From assembly GCA_024398965.1 (NCBI GenBank), contig JAKSIF010000008.1:36704-100703 (forward strand): a stretch of 64,000 bases of DNA, in the 5' to 3' direction. The DNA comes from Fibrobacter sp. Its GTDB lineage: Bacteria > Fibrobacterota > Fibrobacteria > Fibrobacterales > Fibrobacteraceae. The notes under the pieces were generated by a model. That model ran no database searches. It was given only the letters and a program-made list of their open reading frames with translations, and was not told the origin of the DNA. A program made the translations under genes and the position numbers. Each line of letters begins with the position of its first letter. Positions within the stretch are counted from its first letter, which is position 1. This document shows positions 12,001 through 19,622 of the stretch, in pieces.

Positions 12001-15000
12001 AATAAAGGTTCCTGGGAAAAAAATACAGATGTGACTGTGCGTACCATGGATCCGAGCGAGTGCTACGATTGTGAACTGTTTAGGAATATGGTACCGGTAG
12101 GCCCTGTAATAGAGGTTCTCCCTTCTCACAAATTTGCTGCAGGTAAAGAGCCTCTTGTTACGATGGATATTTCTAGAACTTCATTGGAAAAAGATAATGT
12201 TGATCCGCGTAACTTGAAAATTTACAAGCCCGATGTTCAAAATAAGAAACTTGTTCCTTTGGAAACGTTTGGCCTTGTCTATCTTGATTCCAATCTTGTC
12301 GTTTGTAAAGATACGAGTGCGTCTGCCTGGTCTTTTGTAAGAATAACTGCAAAAACATCAACATTCTCCAAGTTTGTAGCACTTGATTCTTTGATGGCCG
12401 ATAGTGTTGAAATTGCAGATTCTATTCCAGAGGAAATAGGGATATTCTCCTGCAGTCAAATGGACTCTTTGTGGGGAGATACACTATGGATGGGAACGGC
12501 CAACGGTTGGCTAGAGTATCCTTATTTGTGCGATGGAAAGAGTAATTATCTTCTTCAGTTGAAGAATTCAAGCAATGTGGCAGCAGAGCATCATGGTGCT
12601 TCTGAACGTCCGATTATTTGGCGTGCAAAAAATACAGATTTGAATCAAATTGATTCCCTGTATCAATCGTTTATCGTGTTCTATGGGCTTGATGGTAATA
12701 CAGAGCAAAAGCTGGGTCCTGTTGTGAAATTGGATTCTACAGCTCCGGTGATTGAAAATGTTGACATCTCGGTTTCCGATAATGGCGATGGACGTATTGT
12801 TCATGTGGCTGCAGATGTCTATGAAGCCGAAAGTAAATTGAAAGGGACTACAATGGAACTTTTCCTTGGTGGTAGTCTTGTGGAAAGCATTACCATTCCC
12901 GAAAATGGTATTTTGCAACATGACTTTAATCTAAAGAAAAAAGACCTTTATGAATGTATCGCCTGTATGGCGACCATTACGGTTATTGCAGAGGATTACG
13001 GTCATAATACGGATAAAGTTGTAAAACAAACGGAAAAACTGTATCCATATCCGTCTTCTTTGATTTTGTGGTATCCGCTTGCAGAGGGGGCTGGAAATAT
13101 TGCGTATGAAATCATGACGAAAGATAAATCTAGGCGATTGCACATGGATCTTTCTTCCGTTAACAAGCCATGGGGTGCTAAATATGGTGTTAATCTAACA
13201 GCGAAAGATTCCGCAAGTAGCAGATATATATTACCTGCTTTAGATACCCTTCGTCCCTTCTCTTTTGAATTTAATTTTAATTCCAATAATACTCAAAGGG
13301 AAGATTGGTCTATTCTAAGTTTTGTCGGGAAAAATGAGTGGACATTTGGCCTTGGAACGTACAATCGTTATTTCTTGAAGGTTGGCTCTGAACAATTCTA
13401 CTTCAATACAAAACGTGAAGCGAATATCCCTACGCACCTTGTGGTTGTGGTGGATGGAACGAAGGCTAGCCTTTATAAGAATGGCAAATATGAGGAAACC
13501 ATAAAATTGAGTAAAGAACTGCTTTATGGAGGTTATGGAAAGCTTTCTATTGGCGCTCGTAATGGTGTGCGTAGTGCTGGCGGTAGCATTTCTAACTTGC
13601 GGTTCTATTCTTCGGCACTTACCGAAGAACAGATCCAAAGTATATTCGAAGGGGTCCTAAGTGTGGATGAGGTGAATTTTGCCGCAGTTCGCGCAGTAGA
13701 TTTGGAGGATAGGGACGGCCTTGTGGTTGATCAGTCCTGTTCAGCTCCGGGCAAGGCTTATCTACGTCAAAAGTCTATTGGCAATGACGGTGTGATGACT
13801 TGGAATGTTGACTTGAATGCCGATAATTATTCCCTCTATCTTCTTCATAGGAATTATGTTTCTGAGGACTCCAGGGTCGAGATTCTTGTTAATGGAAATA
13901 GCGTAGGAATATTTAAGTTGACTTCTACGGGTCTGTGGAAGAGCGAGAAAATTGTAAATCTTGGACTTAGTCTAAACTCCGGTGTCAACGAGATTGGCGT
14001 TCGTCCATTGGGAAGCCTTGGTGTGGCTGCAATAGCTTTAGCAAGCAGTAGCGCCAATATTGAAGATAATCAAATCAGTTATAATGAATCTTCTTGGGTT
14101 GACCCAGATCCAAAGGTGAGGGTGCTTATGAAGTACGAAGCCATGGACGATAAAAAATGGACTCAGGTTCGCTTTGATTTGCGCAACATGACTGACGAGT
14201 CCCTTGAAAATGCAAGAATTCGCTACTATTACAAGGGAGAAGGCGAAAATGTAAGTGCAACATCGTTCTTCCCTGATGCTCCAATGAGTGTTGTTAATGA
14301 TGCCGGTTCTGTTTTCTATGCTGAATTTGCGTTGACTGAGGCGATTGCTGCCTATGGTACGGCTTACTTTGGTCAGGGACCATTAATTGGCCTGCATCGA
14401 ATCACTTCTCCAACCAATTATTTCCCATATTGGGACAAAACCGATGACCCAAGTTATCTTAAGGACGCTGAATTTGGCTATGCCAATGCAACGGGTGTAG
14501 CCCTGCTAGATGGAGACGGAAACTTGCTTAACGAGTTTGCTTGCTACGATGAAGATGGACCTGTGCAAAAGGCCAAAATCAAGGTTCGCGCAATGGCAAT
14601 GGATTATGAATACGGTTCCGCAAGTGCTAGCAATCTTGCTGTGTATGTTGAAAATACTGGCAGTGCTCCTATTGATGGTTTTGAAATGCGTTACTATTTC
14701 AGGGATTCTGCAAAAACGGAATTCGATGTGAACTGGAGTGCCTTTGCGACTAGCCAAATGGTTAATGCCGGTGGAGATTTGTACTATATTTCGTTTGTGT
14801 ACGATGTTCTTTTAAATCCGGGAGATAAGTCTGATTATGGTAGCGGCGTGCAGTTCGCGGTGCATCATCCAAATAGGACAATCGATTTTAACGCGAAGGA
14901 TGACCCCTCCCATTATAATTTGAATAATTACGGAATGGTTGAGGCCGATTCTGTCGTGGTGCTGGATAAATTGGGTAATTTGCTCTGGGGTAATGCTCCT

Positions 15001-15273
15001 CAGCCAAAATTTAGTGAAGGTTATGTTCCCAATGAAAAATATGCAGACCTTGTGCATAGGGAAGGTGACGTAATTTACGTGAATATTGAGGAAAACGGTT
15101 ATTACATCCTTGAAATGGTGAATGCCATGGGTGCCCCGTTGAAAACGCTTTATAAGGGTTCGTGGGACATTGGTGAACATTCGGTGGCAATTGACGTTAA
15201 GTCTATTCAGCCTTCGAGTTATATTGTACTCCGAAGAGGAACAGATATATTGTCGTGGAGTCTTCTGAATTAA
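6067..15273 (+). CDS. Giant secreted protein, C-terminal part: Ig-like, LamG-like and CBM3-like modules
   Basis: This is the continuation of the 3826 gene after TGA 6055. TTG 6067 is only the first possible start codon and has no ribosome site. About 3068 residues are mostly beta-rich Ig-like modules, including FlgD-type units (WNGVKDDKLMKPGSYNVRLV). Around 13060-13650 there is a LamG/concanavalin-like module (LILWYPLAEG to EEQIQSIFEG), and around 13690-14045 a CBM6-like segment. Two CBM3-like modules follow at about 14120-14560 and 14578-14995; the second has VENTGSAPIDGFEMRYYF and ends GNLLWGN, as cellulose-binding CBM3s do. The last 70 residues resemble a T9SS sorting domain (NGYYILEMVNAMGAPLKTLY). 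Together this suggests a cell-surface fibre-binding protein. As annotated, it is cut off from its signal peptide. Confidence 0.82.
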   Translation: MWNIYRGVDNKWETKPIGTLSKSPVTKDGFFVFRPKEILNKDKTTGKDSILLSAIQEDGANNISIYVVNKVGYANNQRITFLFQAVDYLLEEGWPKSFEKVSRMDTVDFYANDLGYGADTREHRITVVGPDFVDSTINVQVDRVPGSGHRYRYWADLTSIWKQHPLQNSTYTLKWNLAYSVKTLKADNSIGSQEVKYTPQTIVWGDTSKPILEFDPTLSPYVVSSKKENSIAYVVAKDSVDERALRNIRGFIVRKNAKDAIMLLQKENVNERFYEIGWNGKNVSWSGIADLYVQAYDFSNPSKAMKNAIAKISGDSAWREVLTGDSFVDGINGTVIHKQILVDNAAPQILNDSVSVLSFHDAALPAFTKQNDGADYVLNALDTLRILFDVDEILFGRTSENIVAELTFADSIDNGNVKKIRYLLNDSMTQNNRRFVFVEPEVNRLGNGVYSLTVAVTDEAGNSSSKKLISKLRVDRSAPQIRGVTLGDVAYGSVAELKKGTGYLSQSLDDARNRSDLSCFVKVNTDKAEGPWTGPFAETNTKVKADVNFIFDIKSAVIDTSHGFWYVYLGCYDHAGNFGKNMNFMGVGNRYPEITLPDSTPTPHSGRILVRGIAPNPDVNGNDNVGEFRLSWRNKKDSMWYEDGLSYLVFDKSLSVSERDLAVWNTADAKLSKDDYVLKLSVRSCDTCAWISNERNVIVDDYVVPSSIGEPKLVVNLPTQKHVAGNEQSVSIELMNVADTSKWFVYATIEAPSPRDSSVYIKAVEKSFDSMILSPFRTPAVASDTGLSIWQESDDSTWHVRYAGNASGIMNRGDSTSMNPFLVVRFVDGKIDFGTSPNADSTETLGFVMDSIKVHVDSVPDFTVPAYNTTKKWLLGKDSVHLVFKTASSFTVDVSSVDGALYKDSLSPVVYVHPEEYKAHVVWNGLVNKMYSSGSLVKMHVLAYEKGNEQNIISEDAKWYLEYQEPKIEISSNNLEKYYIDFLKNMKDSSKVKTADFGFQFKLTGRSAYVTADIIDSDKKSVYSLLDSELVLATNSNQWNTLQWNGVKDDKLMKPGSYNVRLVVTDAKGKVIDSLYYPFSLSLGANLVEAPKDSSKGIVADLKMEEAFLDEFGDYRYVGKADYLLRSDLVATVLPEKERTFYYTWDVYGGTQRPTMYKKTRPSLGIRRSRDEFEATVVTLVMTESRVYEIQDSKDWYEFDLNGCYEAKHSKSRHYYYRMNVQRETFKKNETAKEILLDLDSLRHLGESTAYGYKSNTKEVLHNLAAIKILPASSFYEVFTRLGNSTTYFGDAVADVGKTSADEFKWENVYKNETYTGDVLRETKMAYWFGNWGGQALYYEAVNTDFAIMTNSDNLTNAFGLSSRTETVCKADDIAASVLANVDDSFVCGARNAKEEVDKDVVAKFNPHAYMMDVKLKPFTGEESFVIKKFDKHDCVEMDGSGSDIKVKFVLEMNPEYWDPKPENWGTNNLANRYVRFDPINKTLYGGDGYVTKLANQRDSNFYNFYNGNQWVSDGTFDNGPTVFEAQRLPMKLEPENPLLFNDEINGAINSSNLSWRFYLGSGDVAYKAEAKGPNDSQLAVFTSNDEDAVNGHDKDIGSVANILNCKFDVAPMMTTMSAKSAGIVYTDNSFAVAYPYDNGTCALPSDKNKDYRFYGCDKWVSRVHYKQNDWTEQEWNAKYLENDYYRNPLTDASVNKYFLVNSTSPTNAGVAQKIDSVKVDSVTWSAELQEPNFDIDNLLSGKYVLKSNSRNSDNWDTVSSKSGNGIRYTISNKGQSYLAKLDFYRSKDSIFVADTSLNNSISLKSVVNQNQKDSILSTNWAKNISVGNVAVYKRNMEGDTNLIEHPYFKASYDSLGKQFNVNRTSLDVYASREDEIISLLGRVPYAVCDWNVSYIQDGMRFNVTGKNSDTLDTTVPYPIKVSKNVNELQGNTSFFLTYSGLNNITYYRQLDVRIGKLVKPEDSITVYSSYHNVSVHFNKGSWEKNTDVTVRTMDPSECYDCELFRNMVPVGPVIEVLPSHKFAAGKEPLVTMDISRTSLEKDNVDPRNLKIYKPDVQNKKLVPLETFGLVYLDSNLVVCKDTSASAWSFVRITAKTSTFSKFVALDSLMADSVEIADSIPEEIGIFSCSQMDSLWGDTLWMGTANGWLEYPYLCDGKSNYLLQLKNSSNVAAEHHGASERPIIWRAKNTDLNQIDSLYQSFIVFYGLDGNTEQKLGPVVKLDSTAPVIENVDISVSDNGDGRIVHVAADVYEAESKLKGTTMELFLGGSLVESITIPENGILQHDFNLKKKDLYECIACMATITVIAEDYGHNTDKVVKQTEKLYPYPSSLILWYPLAEGAGNIAYEIMTKDKSRRLHMDLSSVNKPWGAKYGVNLTAKDSASSRYILPALDTLRPFSFEFNFNSNNTQREDWSILSFVGKNEWTFGLGTYNRYFLKVGSEQFYFNTKREANIPTHLVVVVDGTKASLYKNGKYEETIKLSKELLYGGYGKLSIGARNGVRSAGGSISNLRFYSSALTEEQIQSIFEGVLSVDEVNFAAVRAVDLEDRDGLVVDQSCSAPGKAYLRQKSIGNDGVMTWNVDLNADNYSLYLLHRNYVSEDSRVEILVNGNSVGIFKLTSTGLWKSEKIVNLGLSLNSGVNEIGVRPLGSLGVAAIALASSSANIEDNQISYNESSWVDPDPKVRVLMKYEAMDDKKWTQVRFDLRNMTDESLENARIRYYYKGEGENVSATSFFPDAPMSVVNDAGSVFYAEFALTEAIAAYGTAYFGQGPLIGLHRITSPTNYFPYWDKTDDPSYLKDAEFGYANATGVALLDGDGNLLNEFACYDEDGPVQKAKIKVRAMAMDYEYGSASASNLAVYVENTGSAPIDGFEMRYYFRDSAKTEFDVNWSAFATSQMVNAGGDLYYISFVYDVLLNPGDKSDYGSGVQFAVHHPNRTIDFNAKDDPSHYNLNNYGMVEADSVVVLDKLGNLLWGNAPQPKFSEGYVPNEKYADLVHREGDVIYVNIEENGYYILEMVNAMGAPLKTLYKGSWDIGEHSVAIDVKSIQPSSYIVLRRGTDILSWSLLN

Positions 15274-15285
15274 GGAAATGTTTGT

Positions 15286-15966
15286 ATGAGGAATTATAAA
15301 ATGAGGTATCAAAAACTACTAGGTGTTAGCTTTAGCTTGATTGTTTCCTTGCTTTGCGCGTGTTCCGAAGATAGCCCTTCGGAGCCAAAGGATACTTTTG
15401 ACGCAAGCGTCGTCTGCCCGGAAAATCAAAGGGGGACGTTCACCGACGAACGCGACGGACAGGTGTACAAGTACACCACAATAGGCAACCAAGTGTGGAT
15501 GGCCGAGAACTTGAAATTCGACGCACCGTTCAGCCTGTGCTATGACAAAATCGAAGGCTTCTGCGATACGTTCGGCAGGTTCTATTCGCTACATATTGAT
15601 GGTGAGGATTTGGGACTCTTTGACCGGGCTTTGCTAGACACCATTTGCCCTGCCGGGTGGCATGTGCCCTCTGTGGACGAATGGAATGTATTAGCTGAAA
15701 ATATGGGGGGGGCGGAGTTTGCAGGTCCTAGGTTGATGAGCTCCTCTGATTTTGGGGAACGGTATACTCCAGGAACTGATGATTGCGGATTTGATTCTAA
15801 ACCAGCAGGAGAATGGCTGTTAGACGGGACCATATCTGGCAACTATGCTGTATATTGGACATCAACCGCTAAAGACTTTGATTTGTCGTATGTGGTGGCT
15901 ATGGGAGTTGGTTTTACAATAGGACAAAACTATCCCAAGCATTCATTACGTTGCATAAAGGATTAA
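15286..15966 (+). CDS. FISUMP-domain lipoprotein
   Basis: A second lipoprotein (226 residues) of the Fibrobacter major paralogous family. ATG 15286 follows AAGGA; ATG 15301 is an alternative. The signal peptide ends LCAC, and the mature protein starts [19 protein letters not shown], matching the paralogue at 2984-3673 almost residue for residue. The core has [47 protein letters not shown] and LRCIKD. It starts 12 bp after the giant gene and ends 3 bp before the next gene, so the three probably share a transcript. Its function is unknown; it may be a surface partner of the giant protein. Confidence 0.88.
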   Translation: MRNYKMRYQKLLGVSFSLIVSLLCACSEDSPSEPKDTFDASVVCPENQRGTFTDERDGQVYKYTTIGNQVWMAENLKFDAPFSLCYDKIEGFCDTFGRFYSLHIDGEDLGLFDRALLDTICPAGWHVPSVDEWNVLAENMGGAEFAGPRLMSSSDFGERYTPGTDDCGFDSKPAGEWLLDGTISGNYAVYWTSTAKDFDLSYVVAMGVGFTIGQNYPKHSLRCIKD

Positions 15967-15969
15967 GCT

Positions 15970-16608
15970 ATGAAAAAAACAACATTTCTTCTTTTTTTGT
16001 TTTTGGTTTCTCAATCATTTGCCCTCTCGTTAGAGCAGGTAAAGGCGGCGCTCAAGGAAAAAACAATTCCTCGAGATTCCATTGAAATGAACCTTCGTAC
16101 GTCTGTTCGCGCTGCGGGTGTGTATCAGCAAACTGATGTTTACTTTGTGAGCAAAGGAGAAAACAAAAGCTACACTGAAATAAAAAGTAATTTTTTAAAC
16201 CAGCGAAGCATTGTGAATGGAAATAAAATGAAGGTTGTGGATTTAAAGACGAATAAGTCGCAAATCCTAGATTACAATGCCGAAGCATTGAAATCGTCAT
16301 CCTATGGAAATTTCAATCCGTTAGATTCGGGTGAATGGAAAGAGCCGAAGTTTTTTTCAGATGATACATATATTATACAGGGATCCGCTGGAACGTTGTA
16401 TTACAATAGTAAATTGAAGCGTATCGAAAAATTGGAGTCTGTGAAGGACAATGCCGATGTTCTTACCACGTTCACTTATGATGCGAACAACAATATGAAA
16501 AAAATGGTTGTGTCGGTGTTGGTCAAAGGTGTGGAAAGTATTGTGACAACCGAGATCCTTCGTATGCAGAAATCAGATAAGGTTCCAGACAGAATGTTTG
16601 AATTCTGA
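15970..16608 (+). CDS. Secreted protein, possibly LolA-like fold
   Basis: A 212-residue exported protein whose signal peptide ends near QSFA-LS (residue 18). The AAGGA ribosome site overlaps the end of the preceding FISUMP gene. The body alternates short beta strands (TDVYFVSKGENKSYTEIKSN, NKMKVVDLKTNKSQILDY, RIEKLESVKDNADVLTTFTY), a pattern seen in outer-membrane lipoprotein carriers of the LolA/LppX fold. That is a fold guess only, because no signature motif is present. The gene is the last in the giant-gene transcript. Its stop codon lies 42 bp before the truncated uvrB copy. Confidence 0.7.
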   Translation: MKKTTFLLFLFLVSQSFALSLEQVKAALKEKTIPRDSIEMNLRTSVRAAGVYQQTDVYFVSKGENKSYTEIKSNFLNQRSIVNGNKMKVVDLKTNKSQILDYNAEALKSSSYGNFNPLDSGEWKEPKFFSDDTYIIQGSAGTLYYNSKLKRIEKLESVKDNADVLTTFTYDANNNMKKMVVSVLVKGVESIVTTEILRMQKSDKVPDRMFEF

Positions 16609-16625
16609 TGCAAATTCCAACCCAT

Positions 16626-16982
16626 TCAAGGATTGTGGTGCAAAAATTCATAGAGCTGGGCGGCCAAGGTCTTGTTGTGGGTGAGGATGAGGGTAGGCTT
16701 ACCCACGTTCTTGATGACGTTTGCCATGGTGAACGTCTTGCCGGAACCGGTTACGCCAAGGAGCGTCTGGAATTGATCGCCCTGCTTGAAACCCTCGGTA
16801 ATCTGCTCGATGGCCTTGGGCTGGTCGCCGGCGGCGGCGTACTGGGAAACCAGTTCGAAGTTGGCGCGGGTGGGCGCCTGGAACTGACGCAATCTGCCCG
16901 GAAGGCTCTGCTCGGGGGAGAGAACCTTTGCTATTGGTTTTGCATACGGATCCGGGGTAATTGTCTTGCGCGCTCTAGCCAT
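16626..16982 (-). pseudogene. Truncated duplicate of uvrB (5' end only)
   Basis: The first 111 residues match intact UvrB from the start Met through Walker A GVTGSGKT to LAAQLY with one substitution (QYAAAGD instead of QYGAAGD). After base 16651 homology ends, and the frame closes after the unrelated tail EFLHHNP. The fragment lacks the beta-hairpin, helicase motifs and UVR domain, so it cannot work as UvrB. Eight of the nine base differences from the intact gene are silent, which suggests descent from a functional allele rather than long decay. A TATCTTTG box lies 4 nt upstream of its ATG. Confidence 0.92.
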
Positions 16983-16983
16983 G
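16651..16983. repeat. Direct repeat, right copy (uvrB 5' end)
   Basis: This is the partner of 2579-2911 in the same orientation. The two copies bracket about 13.7 kb (2912-16650). The right end of homology is one base beyond the ATG; the sequence beyond is unrelated to that upstream of intact uvrB. Confidence 0.95.
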
Positions 16984-16986
16984 TAT

Positions 16987-16994
16987 CAAAGATA
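16987..16994 (-). promoter_or_regulatory. TATCTTTG -10 box before the uvrB fragment
   Basis: On the minus strand TATCTTTG is followed by ATAC and then the ATG of the uvrB fragment. It fits the TAnnTTTG pattern seen elsewhere in the window and implies a leaderless start. This may be the original uvrB promoter, because the upstream region of intact uvrB shows no such box. Confidence 0.4.
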
Positions 16995-17005
16995 CATTTA
17001 TAGAA

Positions 17006-17587
17006 CTAGAAGGGCTCGCGACTGTCCCAGATTTCCTTAATAGTTTCGCAAATATCTTTTTTAGATTCAACGGATCTGCCGGTTAACATGTAAATGGAAC
17101 CATTTACAATGGAAGCCATTACGCAGCGTTGGTACTGGTCGTTTGTGGATTTGATGTAACCGAATTTCTGTTCGTTGTTGTAGACAGGTCCGGTGGTTTC
17201 TGCCTGGCTGATGACCTCATGGCGGGAAGTGGCGTAGTCAAAGTCCCACTTGAGATAATACTTCACGAACTCCTCATCGCTAGCATTTTCTTCGATGGTG
17301 AAGGTGGAATCCTTGTAGAGAAAATTCTTTTTCCCGCCTCTTAGAGAGACTTCCTCGTTGCCTTTTACGAAGGTAAATGCCATGAGCTTTTCTTCAAGTG
17401 AAAAAGCATCTTGTCTGAACTTCCAATCAGTTATTATGAAGGTATATGCTTCAGGGACAGGAATGTTAAGTTTCCATCCGGAGCTTATTCCAAAAACAGA
17501 AAATTTCGATACGGACGGTGCAACTTTGCTTGGCCCAGAACAGGCGCAAAAAATGAGTCCGAGGAAGAGCGTGAAAAATTTTTTCAT
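17006..17587 (-). CDS. Lipoprotein of unknown function
   Basis: A 193-residue lipoprotein. ATG 17587 has an AAGGAG site. The signal peptide ends FCAC, giving lipidated Cys16, and the mature protein begins SGPSKVAPS. The sequence has mixed alpha/beta character (SGWKLNIPVPEAYTFIITDW, KKDICETIKEIWDS) and looks like a small domain that might bind a partner in the periplasm. No family was recognised. It lies 23 bp upstream of the uvrB fragment in the same direction, so before the rearrangement it was probably the gene just upstream of uvrB. Confidence 0.78.
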   Translation of the reverse strand: MKKFFTLFLGLIFCACSGPSKVAPSVSKFSVFGISSGWKLNIPVPEAYTFIITDWKFRQDAFSLEEKLMAFTFVKGNEEVSLRGGKKNFLYKDSTFTIEENASDEEFVKYYLKWDFDYATSRHEVISQAETTGPVYNNEQKFGYIKSTNDQYQRCVMASIVNGSIYMLTGRSVESKKDICETIKEIWDSREPF

Positions 17588-17669
17588 AGATAATCTCCTT
17601 GTCCTAAATCCAGAATTGAATATAAAAAAAACGATACATCTGTAAAGGGAAGGGAGACCATGTACGAGG

Positions 17670-18821
17670 TTACTTTATACTCAGGCTTTCTTTGGCAGAA
17701 ATTTTTTCCTTGCCGATAAGCTTGTACAGCTTGTTTCGGAAAAGAGGAATGGTGGCGACAACGCCTGCGACGACGACTAAAACGCTTAGGTAGGCGATAC
17801 CCGGTTTATCCAGTTCCGCCTTGAACACGATTCGCAGCACCAGCAGAATCCACCAGTGAACAGCAAGAATGATAAGGGCGTTTCGTGAAATGTTCCGCAG
17901 GATTCCCTTGAAGATTGCGATGGGCGCGACGTTAGGCAATTTGGATAAAAGCTGAAAAATTCCAATGAGGCCTGCAATTCCCAAAATGGAACTTCCCACA
18001 AATCGGAAAATGTTTTTCCCAAGGGTGTTGTTCATGATGCTGAACCAGGGCGTGGCTTCGTCGATGATGGCGTATAGCACGAATGCTACGATGGTTCCAA
18101 TTAGCAGAGTTACGTTCCCGACCCTGGAATTGATGTTGCCCAGTTTTTTGATGGGCTCCTTGCAAAGCCAGCCCAGCGCAAAAAAGGCTAGGCAAGTGCA
18201 ATCGCGCTCGATGCCCAGAGGCAAGCGGATGTGGCTTTTAAAAAGCAGCCAACCGGCGATTAAACTGCTTGCGGCAATCACCGCTATAATTATTTTCTGC
18301 AGGACTGGATTCTTCGCGTTGCTCAGAATGGCGCTGGTTTTTTGCACTCCAAAGAACATCAGGCTGATGGAATACAGCGTGAATACGAACCAAAGCGGGC
18401 CCGACCCGATGCTGGATTTTCCAGCTACGAAAATTTTTGCGAAATTCCAACCGATATACTGACTGACATTCTCGATATTCGGCACCGTATTCATGATTGT
18501 CATTTTGGGGGCTCGGGGGAACCACTCAAAATTCCATACTACAGGATCCAAGGCTAGGAATAGCAGTGAAAGCCAAATGTAGGGGAGGAGCAGAACCTTG
18601 GTCTTATGCAGAGCGTAGCTCTTGAAATCAGCGAATCGTCGGGTGCTGAAAAGTACGCCCGAGATAAAGAAGAATGTGGACATGCGCATGGCGCTGAGCG
18701 CTTCCATTCCCAGGCTCACATTCTTGAAGGATTGCTCCACATGGAAAAGGCAGACCAGCAAAAGGACGAATCCCTTGTATTCGTCTATCCACTGGATGCG
18801 ATTTTGCGAAGCCCCTCCCAT
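17670..18821 (-). CDS. Acyltransferase family 3 membrane protein
   Basis: A multi-pass inner-membrane O-acyltransferase of the Acyltransferase_3/NolL-OafA type. These proteins move acetyl or other acyl groups onto sugars or lipids at the cell surface. The N-terminus has the family pattern IQWIDEYKGFVLLLVCLFHV (Asp-x-x-Lys/Arg-Gly then an Arg/His helix), followed by ISGVLF and about ten hydrophobic helices. ATG 18821 has AGGA 5 nt upstream; GTG 18836 would add five residues and has no ribosome site. It follows the hydrolase gene at 18845 by a few bases and is probably cotranscribed. The acceptor is unknown. Confidence 0.85.
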   Translation of the reverse strand: MGGASQNRIQWIDEYKGFVLLLVCLFHVEQSFKNVSLGMEALSAMRMSTFFFISGVLFSTRRFADFKSYALHKTKVLLLPYIWLSLLFLALDPVVWNFEWFPRAPKMTIMNTVPNIENVSQYIGWNFAKIFVAGKSSIGSGPLWFVFTLYSISLMFFGVQKTSAILSNAKNPVLQKIIIAVIAASSLIAGWLLFKSHIRLPLGIERDCTCLAFFALGWLCKEPIKKLGNINSRVGNVTLLIGTIVAFVLYAIIDEATPWFSIMNNTLGKNIFRFVGSSILGIAGLIGIFQLLSKLPNVAPIAIFKGILRNISRNALIILAVHWWILLVLRIVFKAELDKPGIAYLSVLVVVAGVVATIPLFRNKLYKLIGKEKISAKESLSIK

Positions 18822-18844
18822 TGAAATCCTGCTCACTGGAATTT

Positions 18845-19513
18845 TTAGAAGTTGGAACGTTCATCACCGATGGTGGTGAAGGGACCATGACCGGGCAGAA
18901 CAATGGTGTCTTCGGGCAATGTAAGCAATCGAGTCTTTATGCCGCTTACCAGCATGTCGTCGTCACCGCCGAATAAATCGGAACGTCCACGGCCGCCAGC
19001 AAAAAGAATGTCTCCTGCAAAAAGCAGTGGCGGAACTTTTCCTGCTGCAGTTCCGTTGAAGACGACTTCACCTGGATTTTCGCAGTAAAAGGCAATGCCT
19101 CCGGGAGAATGGCCTGCCACATGGATAACCTTCAGTTTTATACCGGGGACATCTACAATGTCGTCGTGGGCCAGATAGTCGCCAAGTGCGGGTGCGGCCT
19201 GTTCGAAGGGCATGCCGTACATGGAACTTTGTTCTTCCTGGAGGTCCAACAAAAATGCGTCTTCTTCGTGGGCTTCTGCCTTTACGTTATAGGTGTTTTC
19301 TATAAAGGCGTTGCCAAGAATGTGGTCCAGGTGAAGGTGTGTATTTAGTAGTCTTTTGATTGTTAATTTGTTTGTAGATATGTAGTCTGCCAGGACCTTT
19401 CTTTCCTGGATGTTTGAAACGCTTGGGTCTATTAAAATGGCGTCTCCGGCATCGTTGTTTAGAATAAATGCGTTTACGCCATAGGAGTTGACTACATATT
19501 GCTGAATTTTCAT
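18845..19513 (-). CDS. MBL-fold metallo-hydrolase (glyoxalase II-like)
   Basis: A 222-residue metallo-beta-lactamase-fold hydrolase, probably binding two zinc or iron ions. It shows THLHLDHILGN (H-x-H-x-D-H), a second metal ligand in HVAGHSPGGIAFYC, a bridging Asp in FAGDILF and the last His in VLPGHGPFTTIGDE. This is the cytosolic hydroxyacylglutathione hydrolase-like branch, whose substrates are often thioesters. No signal peptide is present. A TATATT box (19521-19526) lies 7 nt before the ATG without a ribosome site, suggesting a leaderless mRNA. The acyltransferase follows in the same transcript. Confidence 0.88.
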   Translation of the reverse strand: MKIQQYVVNSYGVNAFILNNDAGDAILIDPSVSNIQERKVLADYISTNKLTIKRLLNTHLHLDHILGNAFIENTYNVKAEAHEEDAFLLDLQEEQSSMYGMPFEQAAPALGDYLAHDDIVDVPGIKLKVIHVAGHSPGGIAFYCENPGEVVFNGTAAGKVPPLLFAGDILFAGGRGRSDLFGGDDDMLVSGIKTRLLTLPEDTIVLPGHGPFTTIGDERSNF

Positions 19514-19520
19514 GCTTACG

Positions 19521-19526
19521 AATATA
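19521..19526 (-). promoter_or_regulatory. TATATT -10 box of the MBL-hydrolase gene
   Basis: Minus-strand TATATT ends 7 nt before ATG 19513. There is no Shine-Dalgarno, and no convincing -35 element is visible. Confidence 0.35.
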
Positions 19527-19622
19527 AAAATTATTGCTTTTTTAAACTTACAACGGGCGTCTCCTCAGTGAAATTTCTATGTTATGGAGTGTCAATAAAC
19601 AAGTCAAAAAAGTGGTAATATT

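Noticed and set aside
2912..16650. Conjugative element or prophage
   Set aside because: No integrase, relaxase, portal or replication gene occurs between the uvrB copies; only envelope genes are present.
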